A DNA stretch of 64,000 nucleotides from Aquipuribacter sp051216895 (GCF_051216895.1 NZ_JBPKAO010000008.1:1-64000); one strand, 5' to 3'. Positions 50,677 through 59,078 are shown, numbered from the stretch's first letter. The notes: a model not told the origin generated them from the letters alone. Program-made: numbers and translations.

Positions 50677-52403
50677 GAGATCTCCACGGGGACGACGAGG
50701 ACGGGGTTGTCGAAGGTCGAGGTCCGCACGGACACCTCGACCTGCCAGGTGCCGGGCAGCGGGGCGTCGACCGTGGCCAGGTACGCCCCCGAGCCGGTCC
50801 GTGACACCGGCCGCTGCAGGGGACCGACGCCCACCTCGGGCAGGGTGAGGGAGACGGTCGGGACGTCGACCGGCTCGAACGGGTTGCCCTCGCCGTCGGT
50901 GAGCTCCAGCTCCAGGGCGTTCACCCCGACCGCGCCCGGGGTCAGCGTCAGGGTGAGCTCGCCGTCGGGCAGCGGCTCGACCACGACGAGCGCCTCGGTC
51001 GGGCCGGGTGGTGGGGCGCCCGGGCCCGCGCCGGCCGGCGAGCTGATGACCAGCAGCCCGGTGACCGCGACGGCCACCGCGACACCGCTCGCCTCGACGG
51101 CCAGGGTGCGGCGGATGCGGGGACGGGCACGGTCCGGGTCACGTCGGACGGCGGGCAGCAGGCGCCACCGGTTCCACCCCGCCAGCGCCAGCACGAGCGC
51201 GACGACGGCGAGCTTGGCCAGGAGCACGCGGCCGTGGTCGGTGGTGAGCAGCCCCGCGGGCGCACCGGTCACCCGCCAGGCCAGGACCAGCCCCGACCCG
51301 GTCAGCACCGCGACGGTCCAGGCGGCCAGGGCCGAGAACCGCGACAGCGCGGTCACGAACGGGGTCCCGCCCTCGGCGCGGGCCACCAGCACGAGCCCCA
51401 CGAGCCCTCCGGCCCAGGACGCCGCGGTGACGACGTGCGCGAGGTCGGCGGACAGGACCAGCCACGCGGGCCCGGCGCTGCGGGTGTGCCCGACGGCGAC
51501 CATCGACCCGAGCGCGACCCCGGCCCCGGCCAGGGCCGTCCCGGCGGCCGCGCGCGGGGCGGGGCGACCGGAGGTCGCACGGGCGGCCACGGGTAGCACG
51601 GTGGCGGTCAGCAGCCCCCCGACGAGCACCGCGGCGACCGTCCCCCAGCCCGCGACGTCGGCCCCGGTCCAGCGGTCGGGCGACAGCAGGTCCCCCACCG
51701 TCCCCCCGCCCTGCCGCACCGTCGTCGCCGGCACGAGCAGGACGTGCCCGAGGACGGCGCAGCCCCACGCCACCCGCGCGGTGGGCAGCAGCGCCCGTGG
51801 CGGGGTCGACCCGCGCAGCACGAGCACGACGAAGCCGACGAGCCCCGCCCCCAGCAGCAGACCGCCGTAGGCCAGGGCCTGCAGCAGCACCAGGAGCGCG
51901 ACGACGCCGGGGGCGGTACGGGTCGAGGTGTCGGCGACGAACCCGGCGCTCGGCGCGCCGACGGAGAAGGTCGACCCGCCGGTGACGGGGTGGGAGTCGG
52001 AGGAGACGACCCGGAAGGTCAGGACGTAGGTGCCGTCGGCCAGCTCGTCCTCGACGTCGACCACGACCTCGGCGTCGACGACCCGGGCCTGCACGGGCAC
52101 CGGCTCGCCGGTGCTGTCCAGCAGGCTGACCGCGTCGTCCCGCAGGCCGACCGGCTCGTCGAAGGTCAGGGTCAGCGTGCGCGGCGCCTGCGCCAGGACG
52201 GTGCCGTCGGCCGGGTCCGTGCTCAGCAGCTGCGCGTGGGCCGACGCCGGGGCGGCCAGGACGAGCGCGAGCAGCGCCACCAGCACGGCGACGACCGCGC
52301 CGCGGTGCAGCGGCAGACGCGGCCGGTACCGCCCGGCCCGGGGGCGGACCCCGGGCCGGGCGGCGGGAAGCACCGAGCAGGCCCCTCGCGGGGCGGCGGT
52401 CAC
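50673..52403 (-). CDS. CopC-CopD fusion copper transport protein (YcnJ-like)
   Basis: 576 residues. CopC domain after a signal peptide ending ASAHAQLLSTDPADG (mature His), with RTLTLTFDEPVGLRDDAVSL and FRVVSSDSHPVTGGSTFSVG. Then a CopD membrane part of about eight helices (VVALLVLLQALAYGGLLLGA, WGCAVLGHVLLVPATTVR, VLSADLAHVVTAASWAGGLV). The C-terminus (about 470-576) is an extracytoplasmic domain, LTPGAVGVNALELELTDG, resembling FixH/YtkA-like folds. It imports or exports periplasmic copper; related YcnJ imports. Overlaps both neighbours by four bases. Confidence 0.9.
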   Translation of the reverse strand: MTAAPRGACSVLPAARPGVRPRAGRYRPRLPLHRGAVVAVLVALLALVLAAPASAHAQLLSTDPADGTVLAQAPRTLTLTFDEPVGLRDDAVSLLDSTGEPVPVQARVVDAEVVVDVEDELADGTYVLTFRVVSSDSHPVTGGSTFSVGAPSAGFVADTSTRTAPGVVALLVLLQALAYGGLLLGAGLVGFVVLVLRGSTPPRALLPTARVAWGCAVLGHVLLVPATTVRQGGGTVGDLLSPDRWTGADVAGWGTVAAVLVGGLLTATVLPVAARATSGRPAPRAAAGTALAGAGVALGSMVAVGHTRSAGPAWLVLSADLAHVVTAASWAGGLVGLVLVARAEGGTPFVTALSRFSALAAWTVAVLTGSGLVLAWRVTGAPAGLLTTDHGRVLLAKLAVVALVLALAGWNRWRLLPAVRRDPDRARPRIRRTLAVEASGVAVAVAVTGLLVISSPAGAGPGAPPPGPTEALVVVEPLPDGELTLTLTPGAVGVNALELELTDGEGNPFEPVDVPTVSLTLPEVGVGPLQRPVSRTGSGAYLATVDAPLPGTWQVEVSVRTSTFDNPVLVVPVEIS

Positions 52404-53167
52404 GCCCGGGCGCGGCTGCGCGAGAGCGCGACCCCGCCCATGACGGCGCCGGCGCCACCCAGGACCAGGGCGGCGGCGAGGAGACCGGTCGACGCGCCGG
52501 TGGACCCGTCGGACGCGACGGCCTCGGTGTCGTCGGAGGACGAGGCCAGCTCGACCTCGGCGTCCTCAGCCGCGACGGCCCCCTCGACCTCCCCGGCCTC
52601 CGCCCCGTCGGTCAGGGTGAGGGTCGGTGCCGGGTGGTCCAGCTCGGCCTCGGGGTCCTCGGACAGCTGCACCCAGGCGGCCGTACCGACCTCGCAGGTC
52701 TGCACCGTGGGGAACGCGAGCGTCTCCCCCGGGGCGTCGGGCAGCTTGAGCGACAGCTCGAAGGTGTCGCGCAGGTCCGACGGCAGCGGGGTGTCCGTCG
52801 TGTAGACGACCTCACCGACCCGCTCGGTGTACTGCCCGCCGTGACCGTCGTCCACGGGCTCGTCGAGGTCGACCATGACCTTCTCGACCTCCCACGACGG
52901 GTTGACGGTCGGGGTGACGGACAGGATCTGCTCGGGGACCTGGATGGTCACGGTGTGGGTCGAGGAGTCCTCGCAGCCGTGGGGCACCGAGACGGTGACG
53001 ACCGTGTAGGAGCCGGGTTCCAGGCTGGTGGCGGACACGCCGACGTGGGCGGACGCGCTCGGCGCGGTGGCCAGGGCCACGGCCCCGACCAGCAGGGCGG
53101 CCAGCCCGGCACGGGCGGTGCGGGCGGGGACGGTGCGGGCGGGGACGGTGCGGGAGCTGGGGGGCAT
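52400..53167 (-). CDS. YcnI-like DUF1775 copper-binding protein (first copy)
   Basis: 255 residues from the ATG at 53167. Signal peptide ends in SASAHVGVSATSL (His first in the mature chain). DUF1775 core: YTVVTVSVPHGCEDSSTHTV, NPSWEVEKVMVDLDEP, PTVQTCEVGTAAWVQL with the conserved Trp and Cys. An acidic linker and a C-terminal helix (LLAAALVLGGAGAVMGGVAL) anchor it outside. First gene of the copper operon, followed with 4-base overlap by CopC-CopD. Two YcnI copies in one operon suggest distinct donors or acceptors. Confidence 0.88.
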   Translation of the reverse strand: MPPSSRTVPARTVPARTARAGLAALLVGAVALATAPSASAHVGVSATSLEPGSYTVVTVSVPHGCEDSSTHTVTIQVPEQILSVTPTVNPSWEVEKVMVDLDEPVDDGHGGQYTERVGEVVYTTDTPLPSDLRDTFELSLKLPDAPGETLAFPTVQTCEVGTAAWVQLSEDPEAELDHPAPTLTLTDGAEAGEVEGAVAAEDAEVELASSSDDTEAVASDGSTGASTGLLAAALVLGGAGAVMGGVALSRSRARA

Positions 53168-53245
53168 GGCTGGGTTCCTCGTCTGGGGGTGGTGCGGATG
53201 GGTGGGTGGACGCACGCGTCGGCGTCACCCGGGGCCCATCGGCCG

Positions 53246-53281
53246 CCCGACCGGCGCAGCCCTGGCGGGCTGCGGGTCGGG
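53246..53281 (-). terminator. Hairpin between the frameshifted membrane gene and the copper operon
   Basis: CCCGACC-GG-CGCAGCCC pairs with GGGCTGCG-GGTCGGG around a short TGGC loop. It starts within five bases of the stop at 53286 and ends upstream of the copper operon's first ATG. Confidence 0.7.
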
Positions 53282-53285
53282 TGCC

Positions 53286-53896
53286 TCAGACGGGGACCGG
53301 GGACGCCAGGGGCGTCACCGGTGGGCCGCGCAGGGGGTCGGACCGGCTGAGCACGACCCGGCGCGGGCGCGGCAGCCGCGCCGGGACCACGACGGGACGC
53401 TCGGCCTGCGCCGGCACGACGTCGGGCAGGACGAGCGGTCGGGTCTCAGCAGGGCGCGGACGGTCCAGAGCAGCTGCTCCCCGCGGCCCAGCACGGCGGC
53501 GGCCACGACGGTCGCGACCAGGTGGGCGAGCAGCATGCCCGGGTCGGTCCAGAGCGCCTCGTGCCCGCCCGCCGGGCGGCACCCGGCGATGGTGGTGGAC
53601 GCGAACAGCGCCGAGGATCCGGCCGTGGCGCAGTGACCGCCCGGCGTCCACGACAGCGCGTGGTGCACGACGACCTGGCCCGCCCCGAGGGCGGCCACGA
53701 GCCGCACCGGGGTCAGGCGAGTCGCCGTGATCCCGGCGACGCCGGCCGAGACGAGCAGCAGGGCCAGCACCGCGGCGCGCCAGGAGGCGACCTGCCCGCC
53801 CGCGAGCAGGTGGCCCCCGGTCGACAGACCGACCACGAGGGCGACGACCAGGACGGCGCGCACGGCGCGCCACGCTCCGGTCGTCGGGGAGGTCAC
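53286..53896 (-). pseudogene. Membrane protein gene with a likely frameshift near the 3' end
   Basis: From the ATG at 53896 one frame encodes about 150 residues with four or five helices (AVLVVALVVGLSTGGHLLAG, VASWRAAVLALLLVSAGVAG, LVAALGAGQVVVHHALSW, MLLAHLVATVVAAAVLGRG) and Cys/His residues that could bind metal. After EQLLWTVRALLRPD this frame turns into a Cys/Ser/Arg-rich tail typical of an out-of-frame reading. A neighbouring frame gives LVLPDVVPAQAERPVVVPAR and LPRPRRVVLSRSDPLRGPP to a stop at 53286, the basic Pro/Val tail common in such proteins. So one base was lost or gained near 53440-53470, or the sequence has an error there. It lies directly before the copper operon on the same strand and may belong to copper handling. 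Confidence 0.65.
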
Positions 53897-53962
53897 GTCC
53901 GGATCCTAGGGGGGCATGTGGTGCCGGGGGCAAGGGCTTCTGACGACGGGTCGTCAGAAGTC

Positions 53963-54751
53963 TCACCCCCTGGTGCGCCCCAGCTGGTACCCGTCGCGGG
54001 AGGAGAACTCGGCGGTGAGCGCGAACGTGTCGCTGCGCACGAGGGTGCGGCGGTACTCGAAGGGCTGCTCCAGCACGCGGCCGGTGCGCTCGATGAGGAA
54101 GGCCGCGGCGGGCTCGTCGACGCCGAGGAGGGCAGCCTGCTCGGTGTCGACCAGGACGGCCCGGATGTCCTCGGTGCCCCCGGCGACGACCACCCCGCAC
54201 CGGACCCGCAGCTCGTCGTACAGGGCGGTGTGGGTGAGGTCGGCCTGCAGCAGCGCCTCGGTCCGGTCGGCGGGCAGCCAGACCTGGTCCAGCGCGAGCG
54301 GCGTGTCGTCGGCCAGCCGGAGCCGCTCGAGGTAGGTGAGCCGGCTGTCCTCCGGCAGGCCGAGCCGGGGTGCCGTGCCGGGGTCGAGGCGCACCTCGAG
54401 CGTGCGCACGACGCTGCGCTGGGTCCGCCCGCTGCTCTCGACGGACTGGAACAGGCTGTAGAGCGCCCCGAGCGGCTGGTGCAGCACGCCGTCGGCCGCC
54501 ACCCGGGGCGCACGGCCGCGCTCGGCGAGCACCACACCCTCCTGACGGAGCCGGCGCAACGCCTCGCGCACCGTGTGCCGGCTGATCCCGTACTCCGCCG
54601 CCAGGGCGTGCTCGCCGGGGAACACGTCGGGGAACTCGTCGGCCTCGATGCGCACGCGCAGGTCCGCCTCGACCCGGGACCACAGCGGGCCGACGCCGGG
54701 CAGCGACCTCACGGCGGCGGCGACGGCGTCGGTTCGTGCGGTCCTGGGCAC
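53963..54751 (-). CDS. GntR-family regulator (HutC/UTRA type)
   Basis: 262 residues. The start is the GTG at 54751 with AGGAGGA 5-6 bases upstream; an ATG-like start seven codons earlier has no ribosome site. GntR winged helix at residues about 25-90 (FPGEHALAAEYGISRHTVRE, ALRRLRQEGVVLAERGRAP). Effector UTRA domain at about 105-255 (YLERLRLADDTPLALDQVWL, AAAFLIERTGRVLEQPFEYR). It is divergent from the rhodanese operon, with a TGTACGTACA palindrome between, so it probably represses that operon and its own gene. The effector is unknown, perhaps a sulfur species or a sugar-like compound. Confidence 0.88.
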   Translation of the reverse strand: MPRTARTDAVAAAVRSLPGVGPLWSRVEADLRVRIEADEFPDVFPGEHALAAEYGISRHTVREALRRLRQEGVVLAERGRAPRVAADGVLHQPLGALYSLFQSVESSGRTQRSVVRTLEVRLDPGTAPRLGLPEDSRLTYLERLRLADDTPLALDQVWLPADRTEALLQADLTHTALYDELRVRCGVVVAGGTEDIRAVLVDTEQAALLGVDEPAAAFLIERTGRVLEQPFEYRRTLVRSDTFALTAEFSSRDGYQLGRTRG

Positions 54752-54810
54752 GCTCGTCCTCCTGAGGTCCACCCGCCCACGGTAACCGGGGCGACAGGCG
54801 GGGAATGAAA

Positions 54811-54820
54811 TGTACGTACA
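54811..54820. promoter_or_regulatory. Candidate GntR operator
   Basis: Perfect palindrome TGTACGTACA, 60 bases upstream of the regulator GTG and 53 bases before the first rhodanese ATG. GTAACC at 54782 and GGTTAC at 54825 form a wider inverted repeat around it. HutC-type regulators often bind palindromes with a GT-N-AC core. Confidence 0.6.
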
Positions 54821-54872
54821 CCTAGGTTACGGTGTCAGACAGCAACCACCCGTCCCACGGAGGAGCCACCCC

Positions 54873-55190
54873 ATGACCGTCGAGACCGACCTCACCGACC
54901 TGGCCGCCGCGCACGCCGACGGCGCCACCGTCGTCGACGTCCGCGAGCCCGACGAGTACGCCGGCGGGCACGTCCCCGGCGCCCTCAACATCCCCCTGTC
55001 CCAGGTCCCGGCCCGCACGGGCGAGGTCCCGACCGACCGACGGGTGTACGTGGTCTGCGCCAGCGGCAACCGCAGCAAGAGCGCGACCGACACCCTGCGG
55101 TCCGTCGGTGTGGACGCGGTGTCGGTCCGCGGCGGCACCAGGGGCTGGGTCCAGGACGGCCGCACCGTCACGAGCGGCGCCCGGCCGTGA
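54873..55190 (+). CDS. Single-domain rhodanese
   Basis: 105 residues, ATG with GGAGGAG 8 bases upstream. Rhodanese core: VDVREPDEYAGGHVPGALNI, active-site loop VVCASGNRSKSATDTL (Cys-Ala-Ser-Gly-Asn-Arg) and GGTRGWVQDG. It moves sulfane sulfur from thiosulfate or persulfides to thiols in the cytoplasm. First gene of a four-gene operon under the GntR operator. Confidence 0.92.
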   Translation: MTVETDLTDLAAAHADGATVVDVREPDEYAGGHVPGALNIPLSQVPARTGEVPTDRRVYVVCASGNRSKSATDTLRSVGVDAVSVRGGTRGWVQDGRTVTSGARP

Positions 55191-55264
55191 GCGCCGCCCC
55201 GTCCGCCACCACCACCGGCCCCACCTCTACCCCGTCCACCACCCCCCGACCCTCAGGAGCTCCC

Positions 55265-56695
55265 GTGCTCGACGTCATCACCATCGAGACCCCGTCCCTG
55301 GGGGACCGCAGCTACCTCGCCACCGACGGCACGGTCGCGGTGGTCGTGGACCCGCAGCGCGACACCGACCGCGTGACGGCGCTGCTGGCCGAGCGCGGCC
55401 TGCGGCTGACCCACGTACTGGAGACCCACATCCACAACGACTACGTCACCGGCGGCTACGCCCTCGCCCAGGAGACCGGCGCGGCGTACTGCGTCAACGC
55501 CGAGGACGCGGTGGCCTACGAGCGCACCCCCGTGACCGACGGGGACGAGATCCGCACCGGTGACCTGGTGGTGCGGGCGATGGCCACCCCCGGTCACACG
55601 TTCACGCACCTGTCGTTCGCGGTGTCCCTCGCCCGGCCGCAGGGCGACGAGGGCCACGAGGGCGACGACGGGACTGTGGTGTTCACCGGCGGGTCCCTGC
55701 TGTACGGCTCGACCGGCCGCCCCGACCTGCTCGGCCAGGAGCACGCGGAGACCCTGGCCCGGCACCAGCACGCCTCGGCCCACCGCCTGGTGGACGAGCT
55801 GCCCGACGCCACGGCCATCTACCCGACCCACGGCTTCGGCAGCTTCTGCGCCGCGACGCCCACCTCGGGCGACTCCGCGACCATCGGCAGCCAGCGCACC
55901 GACAACCCCGCCCTGGTCCAGGGCGTCGACGAGTGGGTCGAGAACACCCTCGCCGCGCTGACCGCGCACCCCGCCTACTACGCGCACATGGGTCCGGCCA
56001 ACGCCGCCGGTCCCGCCCCGGTCGACCTGTCGCACCCGGTCCCGGCCGACGCGGCCGACCTGCGCCGTCGGGTCGAGGCCGGGGAGTGGGTGGTGGACCT
56101 GCGCGAGCGCACCGCCTACGCCGCCGGTCACGTCCGGGGGACGTTCAGCTTCGGGCAGGACGGGTCGTTCATCACCTACCTGGGCTGGCTGATCCCGTGG
56201 GGGACGCCGGTGACGCTGCTCGCGGCCACCGTCGAGGACGTGGCGGAGGCCCAGCGCGACCTCGCGCGCATCGGCATCGACCGTCCCGCCGCGGCCGCCA
56301 CCGGAACCGTGCAGGACTGGGCCGGTGACGACGGGCTCGCCACGTTCGAGCGCGTGACGTTCCCCGACCTCGCGGCCCGTCGTCGTGACGCGGCCGACGG
56401 CGGGGGCCCGCTGGTCCTGGACGTCCGTCGAGACGACGAGCGGGCCGACGGCTGGGTGGCCGGCTCGCAGCACGTGCCGCTGCACGCCCTGCTGGGCCGC
56501 CTGGACGAGGTGCCCGCGGACCAGCCGGTCTGGGTGCACTGCGCCGCCGGGTACCGCGCCTCGATCGCCGCAGGCGTGCTCGACCGCGCCGGGCGCGACG
56601 TGGTGCTGATCGACGACAGCTACGACAACGCCGGGACCGCCGGCCTCGACATCGAGAACGACACGACCGACACGAAGGACGAGACCGACGCATGA
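55265..56695 (+). CDS. Metallo-beta-lactamase-fold persulfide dioxygenase-like protein with rhodanese domain
   Basis: 476 residues from the GTG at 55265 with CAGGAG 5 bases upstream; an earlier GTG would add a Thr/Pro-rich leader. The MBL domain (about 1-240) has ETHIHNDYVTGGYALAQETG, ATPGHTFTHLSFAV and IYPTHGFGSFCA as metal ligands. This HxHxD pattern fits ETHE1-like sulfur dioxygenases. Two rhodanese-like domains follow: a first inactive one (about 255-350, WVVDLRERTAYAAGHVRGTF, no Cys loop) and a second one (about 375-465) with WVHCAAGYRASIAAGV (active Cys). It oxidises glutathione- or mycothiol-type persulfides to sulfite (inference from family). Confidence 0.9.
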   Translation: MLDVITIETPSLGDRSYLATDGTVAVVVDPQRDTDRVTALLAERGLRLTHVLETHIHNDYVTGGYALAQETGAAYCVNAEDAVAYERTPVTDGDEIRTGDLVVRAMATPGHTFTHLSFAVSLARPQGDEGHEGDDGTVVFTGGSLLYGSTGRPDLLGQEHAETLARHQHASAHRLVDELPDATAIYPTHGFGSFCAATPTSGDSATIGSQRTDNPALVQGVDEWVENTLAALTAHPAYYAHMGPANAAGPAPVDLSHPVPADAADLRRRVEAGEWVVDLRERTAYAAGHVRGTFSFGQDGSFITYLGWLIPWGTPVTLLAATVEDVAEAQRDLARIGIDRPAAAATGTVQDWAGDDGLATFERVTFPDLAARRRDAADGGGPLVLDVRRDDERADGWVAGSQHVPLHALLGRLDEVPADQPVWVHCAAGYRASIAAGVLDRAGRDVVLIDDSYDNAGTAGLDIENDTTDTKDETDA

Positions 56696-57276
56696 GCACC
56701 CCCACCACCACCCGCACGACCGACGCCCTCGCACTCAAGGAGGCCGTGGCCGCCGGCCGGGTCCGGGTCCTGGACGTCCGCACCCCCGCCGAGTTCGAGA
56801 CCATGCACATCCCCGGCGCCTACAACGTGCCGCTGGACACCCTGCGCGAGCACCGCGAGGAGCTGAGCAACCACCTGGACGAGGACGTGGTCCTGGTCTG
56901 CCGCTCCGGGGTGCGCGCGACCCAGGCCGAGCAGTCCCTGGCCGGGGTCGGCCTGCCCAACCTGCGTGTCCTGGAGGGTGGGGTCCTGGCCTGGGAGCAG
57001 GCCGGTGGCGAGGTGCGGCGCGGCGCGCAGCGGTGGGAGCTGGAGCGGCAGGTGCGCCTGGTCGCCGGCTCGCTGGTGCTGACCTCGGTCATCACCTCGC
57101 TGTTCGTCCGCCGCGCCCAGCTGCTCGCCGGGGGCGTGGGCGCCGGTCTGACGTTCGCCGCGCTGTCCAACAGCTGCCTGATGGGCTCCGTCCTCATGAA
57201 GCTGCCCTACAACCGCTCGCGGACCTACGACGTCCGTGACGTGATGGGGCAGCTCGCCGCCCCGGCCCGGGCCTGA
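56692..57276 (+). CDS. Rhodanese with DUF2892 membrane tail
   Basis: 194 residues, ATG overlapping the MBL stop by four bases. Rhodanese at residues about 10-110 (VRVLDVRTPAEFETMHIPGA, active loop VLVCRSGVRATQAEQSL, GGVLAWEQAGGEV). A two-helix DUF2892 end follows (QVRLVAGSLVLTSVITSLFV, LLAGGVGAGLTFAALSNSC). It probably hands sulfur to a membrane partner, perhaps the TauE-type exporter encoded next. Confidence 0.9.
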   Translation: MSTPTTTRTTDALALKEAVAAGRVRVLDVRTPAEFETMHIPGAYNVPLDTLREHREELSNHLDEDVVLVCRSGVRATQAEQSLAGVGLPNLRVLEGGVLAWEQAGGEVRRGAQRWELERQVRLVAGSLVLTSVITSLFVRRAQLLAGGVGAGLTFAALSNSCLMGSVLMKLPYNRSRTYDVRDVMGQLAAPARA

Positions 57277-57281
57277 GCGAC

Positions 57282-58361
57282 GTGCTGACCGAGCTGGCCA
57301 CCGGCAACCTGTGGCTGGTGCTGCTGCTGGCGGTCGCGGTCGGGGTGTCGCTGGGCCTGCTCGGCGGCGGCGGCTCGATCCTGGCCGTCCCGCTGCTGGT
57401 CTACGTCGCCGGGCTGGACAGCAAGGAGGCCATCGCCACCTCGCTGCTGGTCGTCGGCGTCACCAGCCTCGCGGCGCTGATCCCGCACGCCCGGGCCGGT
57501 CGCGTCCGCTGGCGCACCGGTCTGGTGTTCGGCACCGCGGCCATGGTGGGCGCCTACGTCGGCGGCCGGCTGGCGGAGTTCATCCCCGGCACGGTCCTGC
57601 TCATCGCGTTCTCGCTCATGATGCTGGCCACCGCGGTCGCCATGATCCGCGGCCGCCGCGCCGTGGCCGAGCGGGAGGGCGGCATGCGCGTCGGCCTGGT
57701 CCTGCTGGAGGGCGGCGTCGGCCTGGTCCTGCTGGAGGGCGGCGTCGGCCTGGTCCTGCTGGAGGGCGGCGTCGGCCTGGTCCTGCTGGAGGGCGGTGTC
57801 GTCGGTCTGGTCACGGGCATGGTCGGCGCGGGCGGCGGGTTCCTCGTCGTCCCGGCCCTGGTCCTGCTCGGCGGGCTGCCGATGAGCGCCGCCGTCGGCA
57901 CGTCGCTCCTGGTGATCGCCATGAAGTCGTTCGCCGGCCTCGGCGGGTACCTCGCCAGCGTCCAGATCGACTGGGCCCTCGCCGCTGCCGTCACCGCCGC
58001 CGCGGTCCTCGGCTCGGTCGTCGGCGGCACCCTGACCGGGCGGATCCCCGCCGACACCCTCCGACGGGGCTTCGGCTGGTTCGTGGTCGTCATGGGCGTC
58101 TTCGTCCTCGCCCAGCAGGCCGGGGACGTGCTCGGCTCGAACCTCGCCGGCAGCATCGGCATCGCCGCGGCTGTGGGCGCGGTGACGGTCACGCGCGCCC
58201 TGCTGCCGCGTCGCCGCGACACCCCGCCGACACCCTCCGACGGGGCTTCGGCTGGTTCGTGGTCGTCATGGGCGTCTTCGTCCTCGCCCAGCAGGCGGGG
58301 GACGTGCTCGGCTCGAACCTCGCCGGCAGCATCGGCATCGCCGCGGCCGTGGGCGCGGTGA
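57282..58361 (+). CDS. TauE/SafE-type sulfite/anion exporter with internal repeat expansions
   Basis: 359 residues, beginning 5 bases after the rhodanese stop with a GTG. TauE helices: LVLLLAVAVGVSLGLLGGGG-SILAVPLLVYVAGLD and, in the second half, GLVTGMVGAGGGFLVVPALV-LLGGLPMSAAVGTSLLVIA. The family exports sulfite or related anions, which fits the upstream dioxygenase. Two anomalies: a nine-residue unit VGLVLLEGG occurs four times before the second half, and a 176-bp tandem duplication at the 3' end shifts the reading frame. The original C-terminal tail (LLPRRRDTPTPPGPTRGTP in another frame) is lost and replaced by a Ser/Ala/Arg-rich end. The transporter core is intact. Confidence 0.87.
   Translation: MLTELATGNLWLVLLLAVAVGVSLGLLGGGGSILAVPLLVYVAGLDSKEAIATSLLVVGVTSLAALIPHARAGRVRWRTGLVFGTAAMVGAYVGGRLAEFIPGTVLLIAFSLMMLATAVAMIRGRRAVAEREGGMRVGLVLLEGGVGLVLLEGGVGLVLLEGGVGLVLLEGGVVGLVTGMVGAGGGFLVVPALVLLGGLPMSAAVGTSLLVIAMKSFAGLGGYLASVQIDWALAAAVTAAAVLGSVVGGTLTGRIPADTLRRGFGWFVVVMGVFVLAQQAGDVLGSNLAGSIGIAAAVGAVTVTRALLPRRRDTPPTPSDGASAGSWSSWASSSSPSRRGTCSARTSPAASASPRPWAR
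57690..57797 (+). repeat. 27-bp tandem repeat in the TauE gene
   Basis: Four units of 27 bases, three identical and the last with one change, encode VGLVLLEGG four times. The unit length is a multiple of three, so the frame is kept. Confidence 0.9.
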
Positions 58362-58397
58362 CGGTCACGCTCGCCCTGCTGCCGCGTCGCCGCGACA
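58046..58397 (+). repeat. 176-bp tandem duplication at the TauE 3' end
   Basis: Copy 1 is 58046-58221 and copy 2 is 58222-58397. The copies differ at three positions that I can see (CCGGGGA/CGGGGGA, CTGTGG/CCGTGG, GCGCGCC/GCTCGCC). Because 176 is not a multiple of three, copy 2 is read in a different frame. Confidence 0.9.
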
Positions 58398-58614
58398 CCC
58401 CGACGCCTCCGGGCCCGACCAGGGGCACCCCCGAGAAGGGGACGTCGCCCGGGCCCCAGGAGCACCGCGCACCCACGTGACGCGCAGTGACGGGACGCTC
58501 GCGGTGCATGACCGCCCGCGCAGCGGGCACCCGTCTCCCGCAGGGCGACGACCGCACGGCACCAGCAGGTGCCCCGGGACGCGTCGACACGCACGACGGC
58601 GCAGGAGGTGCCCG

Positions 58615-59067
58615 GTGGGACAGGGCAACAGGGGCACCGACCGGGAACGGCCGACGGCCCGCCGCAACCGCCCGTGGCGGTCCAGGTCGTCACGGTGGCT
58701 GCTGCTCCCCCCGGACCCGACCGTCGTCCGCCGGGCGAGGGGGCTCGTCGAGGACGTCTGCCGTGCGGCGGACCTCGACGAGGAGACCTGCCGGACAGCG
58801 GTGCTCCTGGCCAGCGAGACGGTCACCAACGCGGTCGTCCACGCCCGGGGCGACGCCACGCTCGAGGTGAGCGCCGGGGAGGGCCTCGTCCTGGTCGAGG
58901 TCGGCGACGAGGACGACCGACGTCCCGGACCGGTCGACGGCGACCCGCAGGCGCAGGACGGACGCGGGCTGGAGATCGTCCGCATGCTGTCCCGGCGGTG
59001 GGGGGTACGGGACGACCCTCCGGGCAAGGTCGTCTGGTTCGAGGTCGGGACGCCCCTCAGCGCGTAG
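58615..59067 (+). CDS. Anti-sigma-type serine kinase (RsbW/HATPase_c_2 family)
   Basis: 150 residues. The GTG start has AGGAGGTG 5 bases upstream; the upstream frame extension is Arg/Pro-rich and unlike the family. GHKL fold: LLASETVTNAVVHARGDATL (N box Glu/Asn), VLVEVGDEDDRRPGPVDGDP (G1, Asp) and GRGLEIVRMLSRRWGVRDDP (G2). Family members bind a sigma factor and phosphorylate a STAS partner. The SigB/SigF-type factor 3.5 kb away and the SpoIIE phosphatase at 33240 could be partners (inference). It stands alone. Confidence 0.85.
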   Translation: MGQGNRGTDRERPTARRNRPWRSRSSRWLLLPPDPTVVRRARGLVEDVCRAADLDEETCRTAVLLASETVTNAVVHARGDATLEVSAGEGLVLVEVGDEDDRRPGPVDGDPQAQDGRGLEIVRMLSRRWGVRDDPPGKVVWFEVGTPLSA

Positions 59068-59078
59068 CGCCTGCACGC

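Noticed and set aside
57311..58480. Second long frame through the TauE gene
   Set aside because: Only its last part (copy 2 of the duplication) is coding-like; the rest is a shadow of the transporter.
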